Origin: Arenibacter arenosicollis
GTDB taxonomy: Bacteria > Bacteroidota > Bacteroidia > Flavobacteriales > Flavobacteriaceae
DNA length: 64,000 bases
Assembly (NCBI RefSeq): GCF_014397245.1
Contig: NZ_JACLHY010000018.1
Location: 1 to 64,000, forward strand
Direction: 5' to 3'
Shown here: positions 38,323 through 47,172 of the stretch, piece after piece
How positions within the stretch are numbered: the stretch's first letter is position 1
Layout of the letters: each line of letters begins with the position of its first letter
Position numbers and translations under genes: made by a program
The notes under the pieces: model-generated
The model's database searches: none
What the model saw: the letters and a program-made list of their open reading frames with translations, nothing else
What the model was told of the DNA's origin: nothing

Positions 38323-39132
38323 ATGAAGCGTTTATTTTCCTTTTTATTATTGGTTGCCTTCCTTAGCTCTTGTAGTGAGTACCAAAAGGTGCTTAAAAAT
38401 GAAGATGTTAAGGCCAAATATGACATGGCTGAAAAATTTTATGATGCAGGTGATTTTAAAAGGGCAAACCGTTTATTGGAACAGATTGCCCCAAAGTATA
38501 TAGGTAAGCCACAGGGGGAACGGGTTATGTTCTTTCTTGCTGATTCTTATTTCCAAACTAAGGATTACAATATGGCTGGCTACCAGTTTGAAAGGTTTTT
38601 AAAGTCGTACCCGAAAAGCGATAAAGCTGCAGAAGCAGGATTTTATGGTGCAAAAAGTTACTATAAATTATCACCGAAATATTCTTTAGATCAAACAGAT
38701 ACCGATAAGGCCTTGATAAAATTGCAAAATTTCATCAATGCTTACCCGGAATCGGAATATTTGGTAGAGGCCAATATAATGGCAAAGGAATTGACGACAA
38801 AGAAGGAACGCAAATCTTATGAGATAGCAAAGCAGTTCAATACCATAGGAGAATTTGATTATACCTTTTTAACTCCAGCTGTGACCGCCTTTGATAACTT
38901 TATATCCGATAATCCGGGTTCTGTATATCGTGAGGATGCTCTTTATTATAAATTTGATGCATCCACTAATTTGGCGATGAATAGTTTCGATTACCTTAAA
39001 AAAGAACGTTTGAACGATGCTAAAGCCGCTTATCTGGCTTTTAAAAAATCTTTTCCGGAGTCCAAGTATCTTAAGGATGCCAATAAGACTTTGGAAAAAG
39101 TTGAAAAAGAATTAGAAGTTTATTCCAAATAA
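38323..39132 (+). CDS. bamD: Outer membrane protein assembly factor BamD
   Basis: The 269-residue lipoprotein (MKRLFSFLLLVAFLSSC) carries TPR-like repeats throughout: GDFKRANRLLEQIAPKY, AGYQFERFLKSYPKS and similar. BamD is the essential lipoprotein partner of BamA in beta-barrel insertion into the outer membrane. It heads a plus-strand run with rpoZ, coaBC and porD at gaps of 15 bp or less, a cluster I recognise from Flavobacteriia. Confidence 0.92.
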   Translation: MKRLFSFLLLVAFLSSCSEYQKVLKNEDVKAKYDMAEKFYDAGDFKRANRLLEQIAPKYIGKPQGERVMFFLADSYFQTKDYNMAGYQFERFLKSYPKSDKAAEAGFYGAKSYYKLSPKYSLDQTDTDKALIKLQNFINAYPESEYLVEANIMAKELTTKKERKSYEIAKQFNTIGEFDYTFLTPAVTAFDNFISDNPGSVYREDALYYKFDASTNLAMNSFDYLKKERLNDAKAAYLAFKKSFPESKYLKDANKTLEKVEKELEVYSK

Positions 39133-39147
39133 AAATACCTTTTTGAT

Positions 39148-39480
39148 ATGAATATGAACGATTTAAAAAACTCGAAAGCTCCTGTTTCCACGGTAACTAT
39201 CAACAAAAATGATTTTGATGCCAGAACTGGGAATATCTATGAGGCAATTTCCATAACTGCCAAAAGAGCTGTTCAGATAAATTCTGAAATTAAAAAAGAG
39301 CTTTTGGAGAAGTTGGAGGAATTTGCTACCTATAGTGATAGTCTTGAGGAAGTATTTGAAAACAAAGAACAGATCGAGGTTTCCAAATTCTACGAAAAAT
39401 TGCCTAAACCACATGCATTGGCCGTAAAGGAGTGGTTAGATGATAAAATTTATCATAGGAATACAGAGAAAGACGCTTAA
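39148..39480 (+). CDS. rpoZ: RNA polymerase omega subunit (Bacteroidota type)
   Basis: The 110-residue protein has the omega core NIYEAISITAKRAVQINSEIKKELLEKLEEF, which matches the helix that contacts the beta' subunit. A C-terminal extension of about 40 residues follows (FYEKLPKPHALAVKEWLDD), typical of Bacteroidota. ATG 39148 is given; the next Met is two residues in. Lies between bamD and coaBC. Confidence 0.88.
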   Translation: MNMNDLKNSKAPVSTVTINKNDFDARTGNIYEAISITAKRAVQINSEIKKELLEKLEEFATYSDSLEEVFENKEQIEVSKFYEKLPKPHALAVKEWLDDKIYHRNTEKDA

Positions 39481-39483
39481 AGG

Positions 39484-40689
39484 ATGTTGAGCGGTAAGAA
39501 TATACTTTTAGGAATTACTGGGGGTATAGCTGCATATAAAACTACCTTTCTGGTCCGTTTACTTATAAAAGCTGGCGCTAACGTTAAAGTTGTTTTAACG
39601 GAAAGCGCCAGCTCTTTTGTTACCCCCTTATCCTTGGCTACCTTGTCCAAAAATGCGGTACTTTCTTCGTTTGTAAATGAGGAAGATGGCAGTGTTTCCT
39701 GGAACAATCATGTAGAATTGGGACTTTGGGCAGATATTGTTCTGATTGCTCCTGCTACGGCCAATACCTTGTCCAAAATGGCCAATGGTACTTGCGATAA
39801 TTTATTGATGGCAACATATTTATCTGCTAAGTGTCCTGTTTACTTTGCTCCAGCAATGGATTTGGATATGTTTAAACATCCTTCCACAACAGCCACCTTT
39901 AAAAAGCTATTGTCGTTTGGAAATATTATGATTCCGGCAACTTCCGGCGAGCTTGCCAGTGGATTGATAGGGGAGGGACGTATGGCCGAACCCGAAGATA
40001 TAGTTGATTTTCTGAATGATCACCTTGGCAAAGGACTGCCGCTAAGTGGTAAAAAGGTATTGATTACTGCCGGGCCCACCTATGAGGCCATTGATCCGGT
40101 TAGGTTTATAGGCAATCATTCCACTGGATTGATGGGGTACGAATTGGCAAGAAATGCAGCTAAACTTGGGGCTATGGTATATTTGGTCTCGGGGCCTTCG
40201 CATCTGACCGTTCAGCACTCGAACATTCATCTTGTCAAAGTAACTTCTGCCGATGAAATGTTTAAGGAAACCACTTCTTTGTTCAAAGATATGGATGTGG
40301 TTATTTGTGCGGCAGCCGTAGCGGATTACAGACCAAAATCTGTGGCAGAACAAAAAATTAAGAAAACTTCTGAAGAGTTTAGTATTGACCTGGTTAAAAA
40401 CAAGGACATCTTATTTTCTTTGGGGGAAATGAAGAAAAATCAGTTTTTGGTGGGATTTGCCCTGGAAACGGAGAATGAAGTGGAAAACGCCATTGGAAAA
40501 TTAAAAAGGAAAAATTTGGACGCCATTGTTTTGAATTCACTAAACGATAAAGGTGCGGGTTTTGGAAAAATCACCAATAAAGTAGCGTTCATAGATAAGA
40601 ATTTGGATATAAAAACGTTTGAGTTAAAAACCAAGGCAGAGGTAGCCTTGGATATTTTAAATGAAATCACCAACAGGATCCATGCGTAA
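39484..40689 (+). CDS. coaBC: Bifunctional phosphopantothenoylcysteine decarboxylase / phosphopantothenate-cysteine ligase
   Basis: The 401-residue enzyme carries out two steps of coenzyme A synthesis. The flavoprotein decarboxylase half has GITGGIAAYKTTFLVR and NHVELGLWADIVLIAPATANT, plus PAMDLDMFKHP. The ligase half starts near 187 (KKVLITAGPTYEAIDPVRFIGNHSTG). The 3' end overlaps porD by 8 bp. The last CoA enzyme, coaE, is at 46505. Confidence 0.97.
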   Translation: MLSGKNILLGITGGIAAYKTTFLVRLLIKAGANVKVVLTESASSFVTPLSLATLSKNAVLSSFVNEEDGSVSWNNHVELGLWADIVLIAPATANTLSKMANGTCDNLLMATYLSAKCPVYFAPAMDLDMFKHPSTTATFKKLLSFGNIMIPATSGELASGLIGEGRMAEPEDIVDFLNDHLGKGLPLSGKKVLITAGPTYEAIDPVRFIGNHSTGLMGYELARNAAKLGAMVYLVSGPSHLTVQHSNIHLVKVTSADEMFKETTSLFKDMDVVICAAAVADYRPKSVAEQKIKKTSEEFSIDLVKNKDILFSLGEMKKNQFLVGFALETENEVENAIGKLKRKNLDAIVLNSLNDKGAGFGKITNKVAFIDKNLDIKTFELKTKAEVALDILNEITNRIHA

Positions 40690-41572
40690 TCTATTCTTTA
40701 TCATAATTTGTACTCTAGCTTCCATATCCGTCGAAGCTCAGGAATTAAATTGTGCTGTTACCATAAATTCGGATCAGGTGGGACAGACCAATCAGCAAAT
40801 TTTCAAGACATTGGAGCGTTCCTTGAACGATTTTGTCAATAAGAATAGATGGTCCAATAGGGTTTATAAGGAAAATGAAAGGGTAAATGCCCAAATGTTT
40901 ATTACCATAACCGAGTATGAGTCCAATAGGTTTAAAGGGAATATTCAGATTCAATCTTCAAGACCGGTTTTTAATACTTCCTATATAAGTCCAATATTTA
41001 ATTATAAGGACAATCAGTTGAGTTTTAATTACATTGAGTTTCAGCCTTTGGTTTTCAATGAGAACAATATAGATTCCAATCTGGTGGGGGTATTAGCTTT
41101 CTACTCTTATATAATTTTGGGATTGGATGCCGATACGTTTTCTTTAGAAGGCGGAAGTGAATTTTATAAAAAAGCCCAGCAGATTGTTACTTTGGCTCAA
41201 AGTGCAGGTTTTTCGGGATGGGCACAAACCTCAGGGGACAGAAGTAGGTTCGAGTTGGTAGACAATCTAATGTCCAACTCCTACAGGGAATATAGAATAG
41301 CCATGTACAATTACCATAGAAAAGGATTGGATGTCTTGGCAGATAATAATAGTACAGGTAAACAGGTGGTTGCCGGTACCATGCGTTTGTTCGAAACCAT
41401 GGTGGGCAGACATCCCAATGCCTTTTTAATTCAAACTTTTTTTGACGCAAAGTCGGAAGAAATACAAAATGTATTTTCCGATGGTCCTAAAGTGGATATT
41501 GTGCAACTAAAGCAGACCTTGAATAAAATAGCTCCGCTTTATTCTTCCACTTGGAATGAAATAAAATATTAA
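40682..41572 (+). CDS. porD: DUF4835 / PorD-like protein of type IX secretion
   Basis: The 296-residue protein has a signal peptide (MRNLFFIIICTLASISVEAQ) followed by the DUF4835 domain (ELNCAVTINSDQVGQTNQQIF to the C-terminus). I recall this family being named PorD, a type IX secretion system-associated protein, and this position between coaBC and recN as usual in Flavobacteriia. Its exact role in secretion is not clear. ATG 40682 is chosen for the signal peptide; the ATG at 40661 would add seven residues. Confidence 0.75.
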   Translation: MRNLFFIIICTLASISVEAQELNCAVTINSDQVGQTNQQIFKTLERSLNDFVNKNRWSNRVYKENERVNAQMFITITEYESNRFKGNIQIQSSRPVFNTSYISPIFNYKDNQLSFNYIEFQPLVFNENNIDSNLVGVLAFYSYIILGLDADTFSLEGGSEFYKKAQQIVTLAQSAGFSGWAQTSGDRSRFELVDNLMSNSYREYRIAMYNYHRKGLDVLADNNSTGKQVVAGTMRLFETMVGRHPNAFLIQTFFDAKSEEIQNVFSDGPKVDIVQLKQTLNKIAPLYSSTWNEIKY

Positions 41573-41702
41573 TAGGGTTCCCTTCGGCTATTGTTTTAGT
41601 CTGCTTATAATTATTAGGGAATTGGTGTTAAGAAATTTTCTATCCCACATTTTTTTCCAAGGCAATATAAATTATCTTTACGGCAATATTAGAACATAAA
41701 CA

Positions 41703-43355
41703 TTGCTGACAAATCTCTCCATAAAAAATTACGCTTTAATAGACCATTTGAACGTTAAGTTCACCAATGGTTTTACAGTAATAACCGGTGAAACAGGTGC
41801 CGGTAAATCCATTTTACTGGGTGGATTATCCCTGGTACTGGGTAAAAGAGCAGATCTTTCCTCGCTTAGGGAGAAGGATAATAAATGCATTGTGGAGGCG
41901 GAATTTGAAATTTCCAAATATGGTCTGGAAGCTTTTTTCGACGAAAATGATCTGGATTATGAGAAAAAGACCATTATAAGAAGGGAGATTTTGCCTAGTG
42001 GTAAATCTAGGGCCTTTATCAATGATTCTCCTGTAACCTTGGACATCCTTTCCCAATTGGGAGATCAATTGATAGACGTACACTCACAGCATCAAACTTT
42101 ACGCCTTGCAGATAACGATTTTCAACTGAAGGTGATAGATGCCTTGGCAGATAATGGAAAAGGTCTAAAGGAGTATGCGTCCAAGTTATTATTATATCAG
42201 TCGACATTAAAGGAATTACAAAATCTAGAAGATTTTCAGAATAGCGCCACCAAGGAGCACGAGTATAACAGCTTTTTATTGCAAGAATTAATTTCGGCCC
42301 CGTTAAAAGAGGGAATATTGGAAGAATTGGAGGAACAATATGAGCAGCTGAACAATGTAGAGATTATTTTGGAACAATTGTCCCATGGGCAACAGTTGTT
42401 AAACGAGGAGCAGATAGGGGTGGTGAACCTACTTGCGGAGTTGAAACAGGTGTCCAATAAACTGGCCGGTTTTGGTCATCAGTATTCCGATATAAATGAG
42501 CGCATTAAATCAGTGTTTATAGAGTTGGATGATATCTCCAATGAACTCAACTTACTTAACGAAAAGGTAGAGGCCGATCCGCAAATGTTGGAGCAGGTAA
42601 ATACCAAGTTGCAATTGCTGTATGACCTTCAAAAGAAACATAAGGTACAGACTATTACGGAATTGCTGGAGATAAGGAATAAGCTGGATGAAAAGGTGAG
42701 TGCTACTGAGAATGTGGCCGTGGATATTGACCGTAAAAAGAAGGAGTTGAAGCTTCTGGAAGCAGCCTTGAATACTGAGGCATCCAATTTAAGTAAGAAA
42801 AGAAAGTCGGTTATTCCAAATTTGAAAAAACAACTGGAAGATACCTTGATCGACTTAGGGATGGCGAGTGCTACCTTTAAAATAGAATTAAATCCTTCCA
42901 AGGAATTTAAGCCGACAGGCAAGGACGATCTAACCTTTTTGTTTTCAGCGAACAAGGGTTCTTCTTATGGCGACCTTAAAAAAGTGGCTTCGGGCGGTGA
43001 GTTATCCAGGATTATGTTGACCATTAAGGCAATTTTGGCCAAATATGAACAACTGCCCACAATGATGTTCGATGAAATAGATACTGGTGTTTCTGGAGAG
43101 ATATCCAATAAGATGGGAGACATTATGCAGGCTATGAGCAATAGCATGCAAATATTTTCCATTACCCATTTACCGCAGGTTGCAGCCAAAGGGGTGCATC
43201 ATTTTAAGGTCTATAAGGAAGAGGAACTTATGGGGACCAATACTAAAATGAAAAAACTTTCTGCGGAAGAACGAATTGTGGAACTAGCCGAAATGTTGGG
43301 GGGTAAAACCTTATCCGATTCCGCTTTGGCCCATGCCAGGCAGTTACTGGATTAA
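41703..43355 (+). CDS. recN: DNA repair protein RecN
   Basis: The 550-residue SMC-like protein joins broken DNA ends in recombinational repair. It has Walker A GETGAGKSILLGGL (about 30-43), a long coiled-coil centre (about 160-370), an ABC signature KKVASGGELSRIMLT and Walker B MMFDEIDTGVSG. The start is TTG 41703 (reading MLTNLSIKNYALIDHL), the conserved RecN N-terminus. No ATG is positioned to give this N-terminus. TATCTTTA about 30 bp upstream is one base off the promoter consensus. Confidence 0.96.
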   Translation: MLTNLSIKNYALIDHLNVKFTNGFTVITGETGAGKSILLGGLSLVLGKRADLSSLREKDNKCIVEAEFEISKYGLEAFFDENDLDYEKKTIIRREILPSGKSRAFINDSPVTLDILSQLGDQLIDVHSQHQTLRLADNDFQLKVIDALADNGKGLKEYASKLLLYQSTLKELQNLEDFQNSATKEHEYNSFLLQELISAPLKEGILEELEEQYEQLNNVEIILEQLSHGQQLLNEEQIGVVNLLAELKQVSNKLAGFGHQYSDINERIKSVFIELDDISNELNLLNEKVEADPQMLEQVNTKLQLLYDLQKKHKVQTITELLEIRNKLDEKVSATENVAVDIDRKKKELKLLEAALNTEASNLSKKRKSVIPNLKKQLEDTLIDLGMASATFKIELNPSKEFKPTGKDDLTFLFSANKGSSYGDLKKVASGGELSRIMLTIKAILAKYEQLPTMMFDEIDTGVSGEISNKMGDIMQAMSNSMQIFSITHLPQVAAKGVHHFKVYKEEELMGTNTKMKKLSAEERIVELAEMLGGKTLSDSALAHARQLLD

Positions 43356-43530
43356 CCGTTGCTTGTTTGGATAGGGAAATCCCGAATCCCATTAGGTATA
43401 GTTTACTGGCATTTTAAGGTGCAGCAACATTAATACCTTTGTGTCTGGAATCCTTATAACATAAAGCACTATCCATAGCTAGCTAACTTTTCCGCCTTCT
43501 TCTTTCTGCGGTCTACCCACTAATTTTTAA

Positions 43531-43538
43531 TATCTTTG
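43531..43538 (+). promoter_or_regulatory. fabI promoter -7 box TATCTTTG
   Basis: TATCTTTG is a perfect TAnnTTTG match 30 bp before the fabI ATG. A second match, TACCTTTG, is at 43434-43441, so fabI may have two promoters. Confidence 0.65.
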
Positions 43539-43568
43539 ACGATCTAAAATTCACAAAGAAAATAGACT

Positions 43569-44381
43569 ATGTCGTTCAATTTATTAAAAGGAAAGAAAGG
43601 AATTATTTTTGGGGCACTGGATGCTAATTCAATTGCATGGAAAACTGCAGAAACCATACATGCCGAAGGCGGTACCTTTGTTCTTACCAATGCACCTATA
43701 GCAATGCGTATGGGGCAAATAGATGAGCTTGCCAAAAAGACGGGTTCGGAGATTGTTCCAGCTGATGCCACTAGCGAAGAGGACTTGGATAATCTGGTAT
43801 CAAAATCCATGGAGATTCTTGGGGGAAAAATAGATTTTGTATTGCACGCCATAGGAATGTCTGTCAACGTAAGAAAAGGTCGGGCCTATGTGGATGAGAA
43901 ATATGATTTTACGACAAAAGGCTGGGATGTATCTGCGCTTTCTTTTCACAAGGTTATGCAAAGTCTATATAAGGCCGATGCTATGAACGAGTGGGGTAGT
44001 ATTGTAGCTTTGACCTATATGGCAGCACAACGCACCTTTCCGGATTATAATGATATGGCAGACAACAAAGCTTATTTGGAATCGGTGGCACGTAGTTTTG
44101 GATACTTTTTTGGGAAGGAGAAGAAGGTGAGGGTGAATACCATTTCCCAATCCCCAACACCTACTACAGCAGGGCAAGGAGTTAAAGGTTTTGACAACTT
44201 TATTTCTTATGCAGATAAGATGTCGCCATTGGGGAATGCCACCGCTCAGGATTGTGCGGATTATACCGTTACCCTATTTTCGGATTTGACCAGAAAGGTT
44301 ACAATGCAAAATTTGTTTCATGATGGTGGTTTTTCCAATACAGGGGTAAGTCAGGAGGTAATAGACCGGTTTTCGGAATAG
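43569..44381 (+). CDS. fabI: Enoyl-[acyl-carrier-protein] reductase FabI
   Basis: The 270-residue short-chain-dehydrogenase-fold enzyme reduces the trans-2-enoyl-ACP in fatty acid elongation using NAD(P)H. The N-terminus GKKGIIFGALDANSIAWKTAETIHAEGG has the FabI form of the glycine loop, and the catalytic Tyr-x6-Lys is in FPDYNDMADNKAYLES. The loop SPTPTTAGQGVKGFD is also FabI-like. Monocistronic from its own promoter. Confidence 0.95.
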   Translation: MSFNLLKGKKGIIFGALDANSIAWKTAETIHAEGGTFVLTNAPIAMRMGQIDELAKKTGSEIVPADATSEEDLDNLVSKSMEILGGKIDFVLHAIGMSVNVRKGRAYVDEKYDFTTKGWDVSALSFHKVMQSLYKADAMNEWGSIVALTYMAAQRTFPDYNDMADNKAYLESVARSFGYFFGKEKKVRVNTISQSPTPTTAGQGVKGFDNFISYADKMSPLGNATAQDCADYTVTLFSDLTRKVTMQNLFHDGGFSNTGVSQEVIDRFSE

Positions 44382-44506
44382 TGCTTTAGTTTTGTTTAAA
44401 AGTTGCCTTTTAAGGGATAATACGCTTTAACAATGGGTTGAGCCTTTTAGGTTTGCACAATTTTAATTTATATGGGGCAATTGCTCCTTTGTAATAAGCA
44501 AACCAA

Positions 44507-44514
44507 TACTTTTG
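44507..44514 (+). promoter_or_regulatory. Glycosyltransferase gene promoter -7 box TACTTTTG
   Basis: It matches TAnnTTTG 28 bp before ATG 44542 and lies over the longer possible N-terminus, which supports the ATG at 44542 as the start. Confidence 0.6.
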
Positions 44515-44541
44515 TTCCTCCTTTTTTTACACCAAACGATA

Positions 44542-45549
44542 ATGAATTTATTCTTTTCTTTTATAGTACCCGTTTATAACAGACCCAATGAGATCAATGA
44601 GTTGCTGGAAAGCCTTTCATTACAGGATTACGGCAAATCCTTTGAGGTGGTCATAGTGGAGGACGGTTCTACAGAAAGTTCGGAGAGTATTGTGGAAAAG
44701 TTTAAAGATAAATTATCGATCACTTATTTAAAGAAGAGCAACTCGGGGCCGGGGGATTCACGTAATTATGGAATGAACCGTGCTAAGGGCAATTATTTTA
44801 TTGTGCTGGATTCCGATTGCATTATTCCTTCGCAATATTTGTCCGTTGTGGAAAAATCTTTGACCAATAATTATGTGGATTGTTTTGGGGGACCCGATGC
44901 AGCACATCATTCCTTTACCAATGTGCAAAAGGCCATTAATTATTCCATGACTTCTGTGTTTACCACGGGAGGAATAAGAGGTAACAGGGCGGCAGTAGGG
45001 AAATTTCAACCTAGGAGTTTTAATATGGGGATATCAAAAGAAGCTTTTGGGAAAACTCATGGGTACGGGAATATTCATCCTGGGGAAGACCCGGATCTTA
45101 CTTTTAGGATATGGGAAGCCGGTTTTGAAACAAAATTGATTGAAGATGCCTATGTTTACCATAAACGTAGGATAGATTGGAACAAATTTTATATACAGGT
45201 CAAAAAATTTGGCATGGTAAGACCTATATTGAATCATTGGCATCCAGGGACAGCAAAAATCACCTATTGGTTTCCAACCTTGTTCTGCATGGGATTGGTT
45301 ATAGCATTTGTATTGATGTTATTAGGGGTTTTATGGCCATTGGTTGTTTATGTTCTTTACTTTGGTTTGCTTTTTGTACATTCCTTGATGGTCAACAAAA
45401 ATTTTAAGGTCGCTTTTCTATCCTTGATCGCAGTGGTGATCCAATTTGTGGGATATGGTTTTGGATTCTTGAAAAATTCAATTCTAATAGCGATTAGCAA
45501 TAAGAAACCTGAGGAGTTATTCCCTAAGCTTTTCTTTAAAACATTGTAA
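44542..45549 (+). CDS. Family 2 glycosyltransferase
   Basis: The 335-residue membrane-associated enzyme has a GT-A domain: SFIVPVYNRPNEINELLESL, VVIVEDGS, and the metal-binding DSDC region (IVLDSDCII). The HPGEDPDLTFRIWEAGF motif near 175 is the acceptor/catalytic part. Two or three C-terminal hydrophobic segments (about 250-320) anchor it in the inner membrane. The sugar and acceptor are unknown. It is followed at 2 bp by the YbbR protein gene. Confidence 0.9.
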   Translation: MNLFFSFIVPVYNRPNEINELLESLSLQDYGKSFEVVIVEDGSTESSESIVEKFKDKLSITYLKKSNSGPGDSRNYGMNRAKGNYFIVLDSDCIIPSQYLSVVEKSLTNNYVDCFGGPDAAHHSFTNVQKAINYSMTSVFTTGGIRGNRAAVGKFQPRSFNMGISKEAFGKTHGYGNIHPGEDPDLTFRIWEAGFETKLIEDAYVYHKRRIDWNKFYIQVKKFGMVRPILNHWHPGTAKITYWFPTLFCMGLVIAFVLMLLGVLWPLVVYVLYFGLLFVHSLMVNKNFKVAFLSLIAVVIQFVGYGFGFLKNSILIAISNKKPEELFPKLFFKTL

Positions 45550-45551
45550 AA

Positions 45552-46508
45552 TTGATAGATAAAATAAAAAACGGACTCAACAAAAGAAAGGTTAAGCTGT
45601 TTCTGGTCTTTCTATTATGTTCAAGTCTTGCATGGTTTGTAAGCAATTTGGGCGAGCAATATACCAATAATGCCACCTTTGATATCTATTACGGTAGCAC
45701 CCCTGATAGCTTATTATTAAATAGTGTTTCAAAAAGGAACATCAAGGTTAGGCTTAGGGCAAGTGGTTTTCAGTTTTTAATGTTCGGTTTTAAAAATAAA
45801 ACAGTGGTTGTAGACTTATCCGAGCTTGAAAGGAGAGGGTCCAAGTATTTTGTTTCCCCATTAACTTACAGAAGTCAGATAGAAAATCAACTGTCCAAAT
45901 TTATCACGGTTGTGGATATGGACAGGGATACCTTATTTTTTAATTTTCAAAAACTTTATAGAAAAAAGGTGCCCGTAATTCCTAAAGTGACCATTGATTT
46001 AGATCAAAATTATTTAATGGATAAAAGCTATACCCTGCTTCCCGACTCCATTACGGTAATAGGGCCTAAAAAGGAAATAGATACTTTGAAGGGTATATCT
46101 ACACAAGCTTTAGTCTTACCGCATACGACCACTGACGTTTCCAAGAAATTAAAACTTGATCTTCCGGGTAACTTAAAGAATACCAAGTACTCCGAACGGA
46201 GCGTTACCATATCGGCCAAAATATTTAGATTTTCCGAAAAGGTTTTCAAGGTTCCGGTCGAGGTGGTCAACGTACCTGAGGGTGTAGAGATTAGGACCTT
46301 TCCGGAAATGGCCTCTGTTCTATGTAGGGGGCGTTCAAGTGCCATAAAGGAATTGTCGGTTACGGACTTTGTAGTAACGGCCGACTATTCGAGCCTAAGG
46401 GATAAAAGCGAAAATATCTTGGAATTGAAATTGGCAAAAAAGCCGGATAGTCTCAACATGGTGCAGTTAAGGGAGAATAAAGTGGAATTTATACTTAAGA
46501 GGCAATGA
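45552..46508 (+). CDS. YbbR-like domain protein
   Basis: The 318-residue protein has one N-terminal transmembrane segment (about 17-30, LFLVFLLCSSLAWFVSNL) and an extracytoplasmic region with YbbR-like repeats (KVPVIPKVTIDLDQNYLMDKS; VFKVPVEVVNVPEGVEI). In Firmicutes the YbbR protein CdaR modulates the diadenylate cyclase CdaA. No cyclase gene is next to it here, so that link is unproven. The start is TTG 45552, 2 bp after the glycosyltransferase stop. It overlaps coaE by 4 bp. Confidence 0.82.
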   Translation: MIDKIKNGLNKRKVKLFLVFLLCSSLAWFVSNLGEQYTNNATFDIYYGSTPDSLLLNSVSKRNIKVRLRASGFQFLMFGFKNKTVVVDLSELERRGSKYFVSPLTYRSQIENQLSKFITVVDMDRDTLFFNFQKLYRKKVPVIPKVTIDLDQNYLMDKSYTLLPDSITVIGPKKEIDTLKGISTQALVLPHTTTDVSKKLKLDLPGNLKNTKYSERSVTISAKIFRFSEKVFKVPVEVVNVPEGVEIRTFPEMASVLCRGRSSAIKELSVTDFVVTADYSSLRDKSENILELKLAKKPDSLNMVQLRENKVEFILKRQ

Positions 46509-47092
46509 TGATCGTAGGGTTGACCGGTGGAATTGGTAGTGGAAAATCTACGGTTGGAAGAATGTTCCAGAAATTGGGGGTGCCAATATATAATTCCGAC
46601 ATTGAGGCCAAGAAATTAATGTCCAGTTCCAAAGAGATTAAAAAAAACATTGAAGCTTTGCTGGGCAAGCAGAGTTATTTGGATGGCGAGCTTAACAGGG
46701 AATATATAGCAAAAGCTGTCTTCAAGGATAAAAAGTTATTACAGGATTTGAATAACATAGTGCATCCTGCTGTAAGAAGGCATTTTATAAGTTGGTCAAA
46801 ACAACAGGATGCACCATATGTAATACAGGAAGCTGCCATTATTTTTGAAAATGGAAACAACGACTTCTACGATAAGATAGTTTTAGTGACCGCCCCGCCC
46901 GACATTAGAATACAAAGGGTCGTTGATAGGGATGGAGTTGATGCTCCCAAGGTAAAGGAACGTATAAATCATCAATGGCCCGATAGCCAAAAGGAGAGGC
47001 TTTCAGATTTCGTAATTGAAAATATTAGCCTTGAAAATACCGAAAGGGAAGTGGCTGAGATTCATCATAAACTTCTTAAAATAAGTACTTAA
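46505..47092 (+). CDS. coaE: Dephospho-CoA kinase
   Basis: The 195-residue P-loop kinase phosphorylates dephospho-CoA to complete coenzyme A. Walker A is GLTGGIGSGKSTVGRMF and the CoA-binding stretch is NIVHPAVRRHFISW. Two in-frame ATGs (46505 and 46508) are possible; the second gives the more typical MIVGLTGG. Translation is coupled to the YbbR gene by overlap. Confidence 0.95.
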   Translation: MMIVGLTGGIGSGKSTVGRMFQKLGVPIYNSDIEAKKLMSSSKEIKKNIEALLGKQSYLDGELNREYIAKAVFKDKKLLQDLNNIVHPAVRRHFISWSKQQDAPYVIQEAAIIFENGNNDFYDKIVLVTAPPDIRIQRVVDRDGVDAPKVKERINHQWPDSQKERLSDFVIENISLENTEREVAEIHHKLLKIST

Positions 47093-47102
47093 GGACGGAA
47101 TT

Positions 47103-47118
47103 TTAACATTTTTGTTAA
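47103..47118. promoter_or_regulatory. Inverted repeat TTAACA-N4-TGTTAA before the sensor kinase gene
   Basis: TTAACA TTTT TGTTAA lies 40 bp upstream of the -7 box of the kinase gene. Further GGTTA/GTTAA copies follow to about 47130 and AATGTTAA occurs at 47146-47153. It may be the binding site of the response regulator encoded in the same operon (autoregulation), or a weak hairpin ending coaE. Confidence 0.4.
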
Positions 47119-47157
47119 GGTTAGGTTAAACGTACAATCCGCTAAATGTTAAATTTA

Positions 47158-47165
47158 TAATTTTG
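47158..47165 (+). promoter_or_regulatory. Two-component operon promoter -7 box TAATTTTG
   Basis: It matches TAnnTTTG only 7 bp before the kinase ATG (47173), so the transcript would be nearly leaderless. Confidence 0.55.
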
Positions 47166-47172
47166 TTAATAA

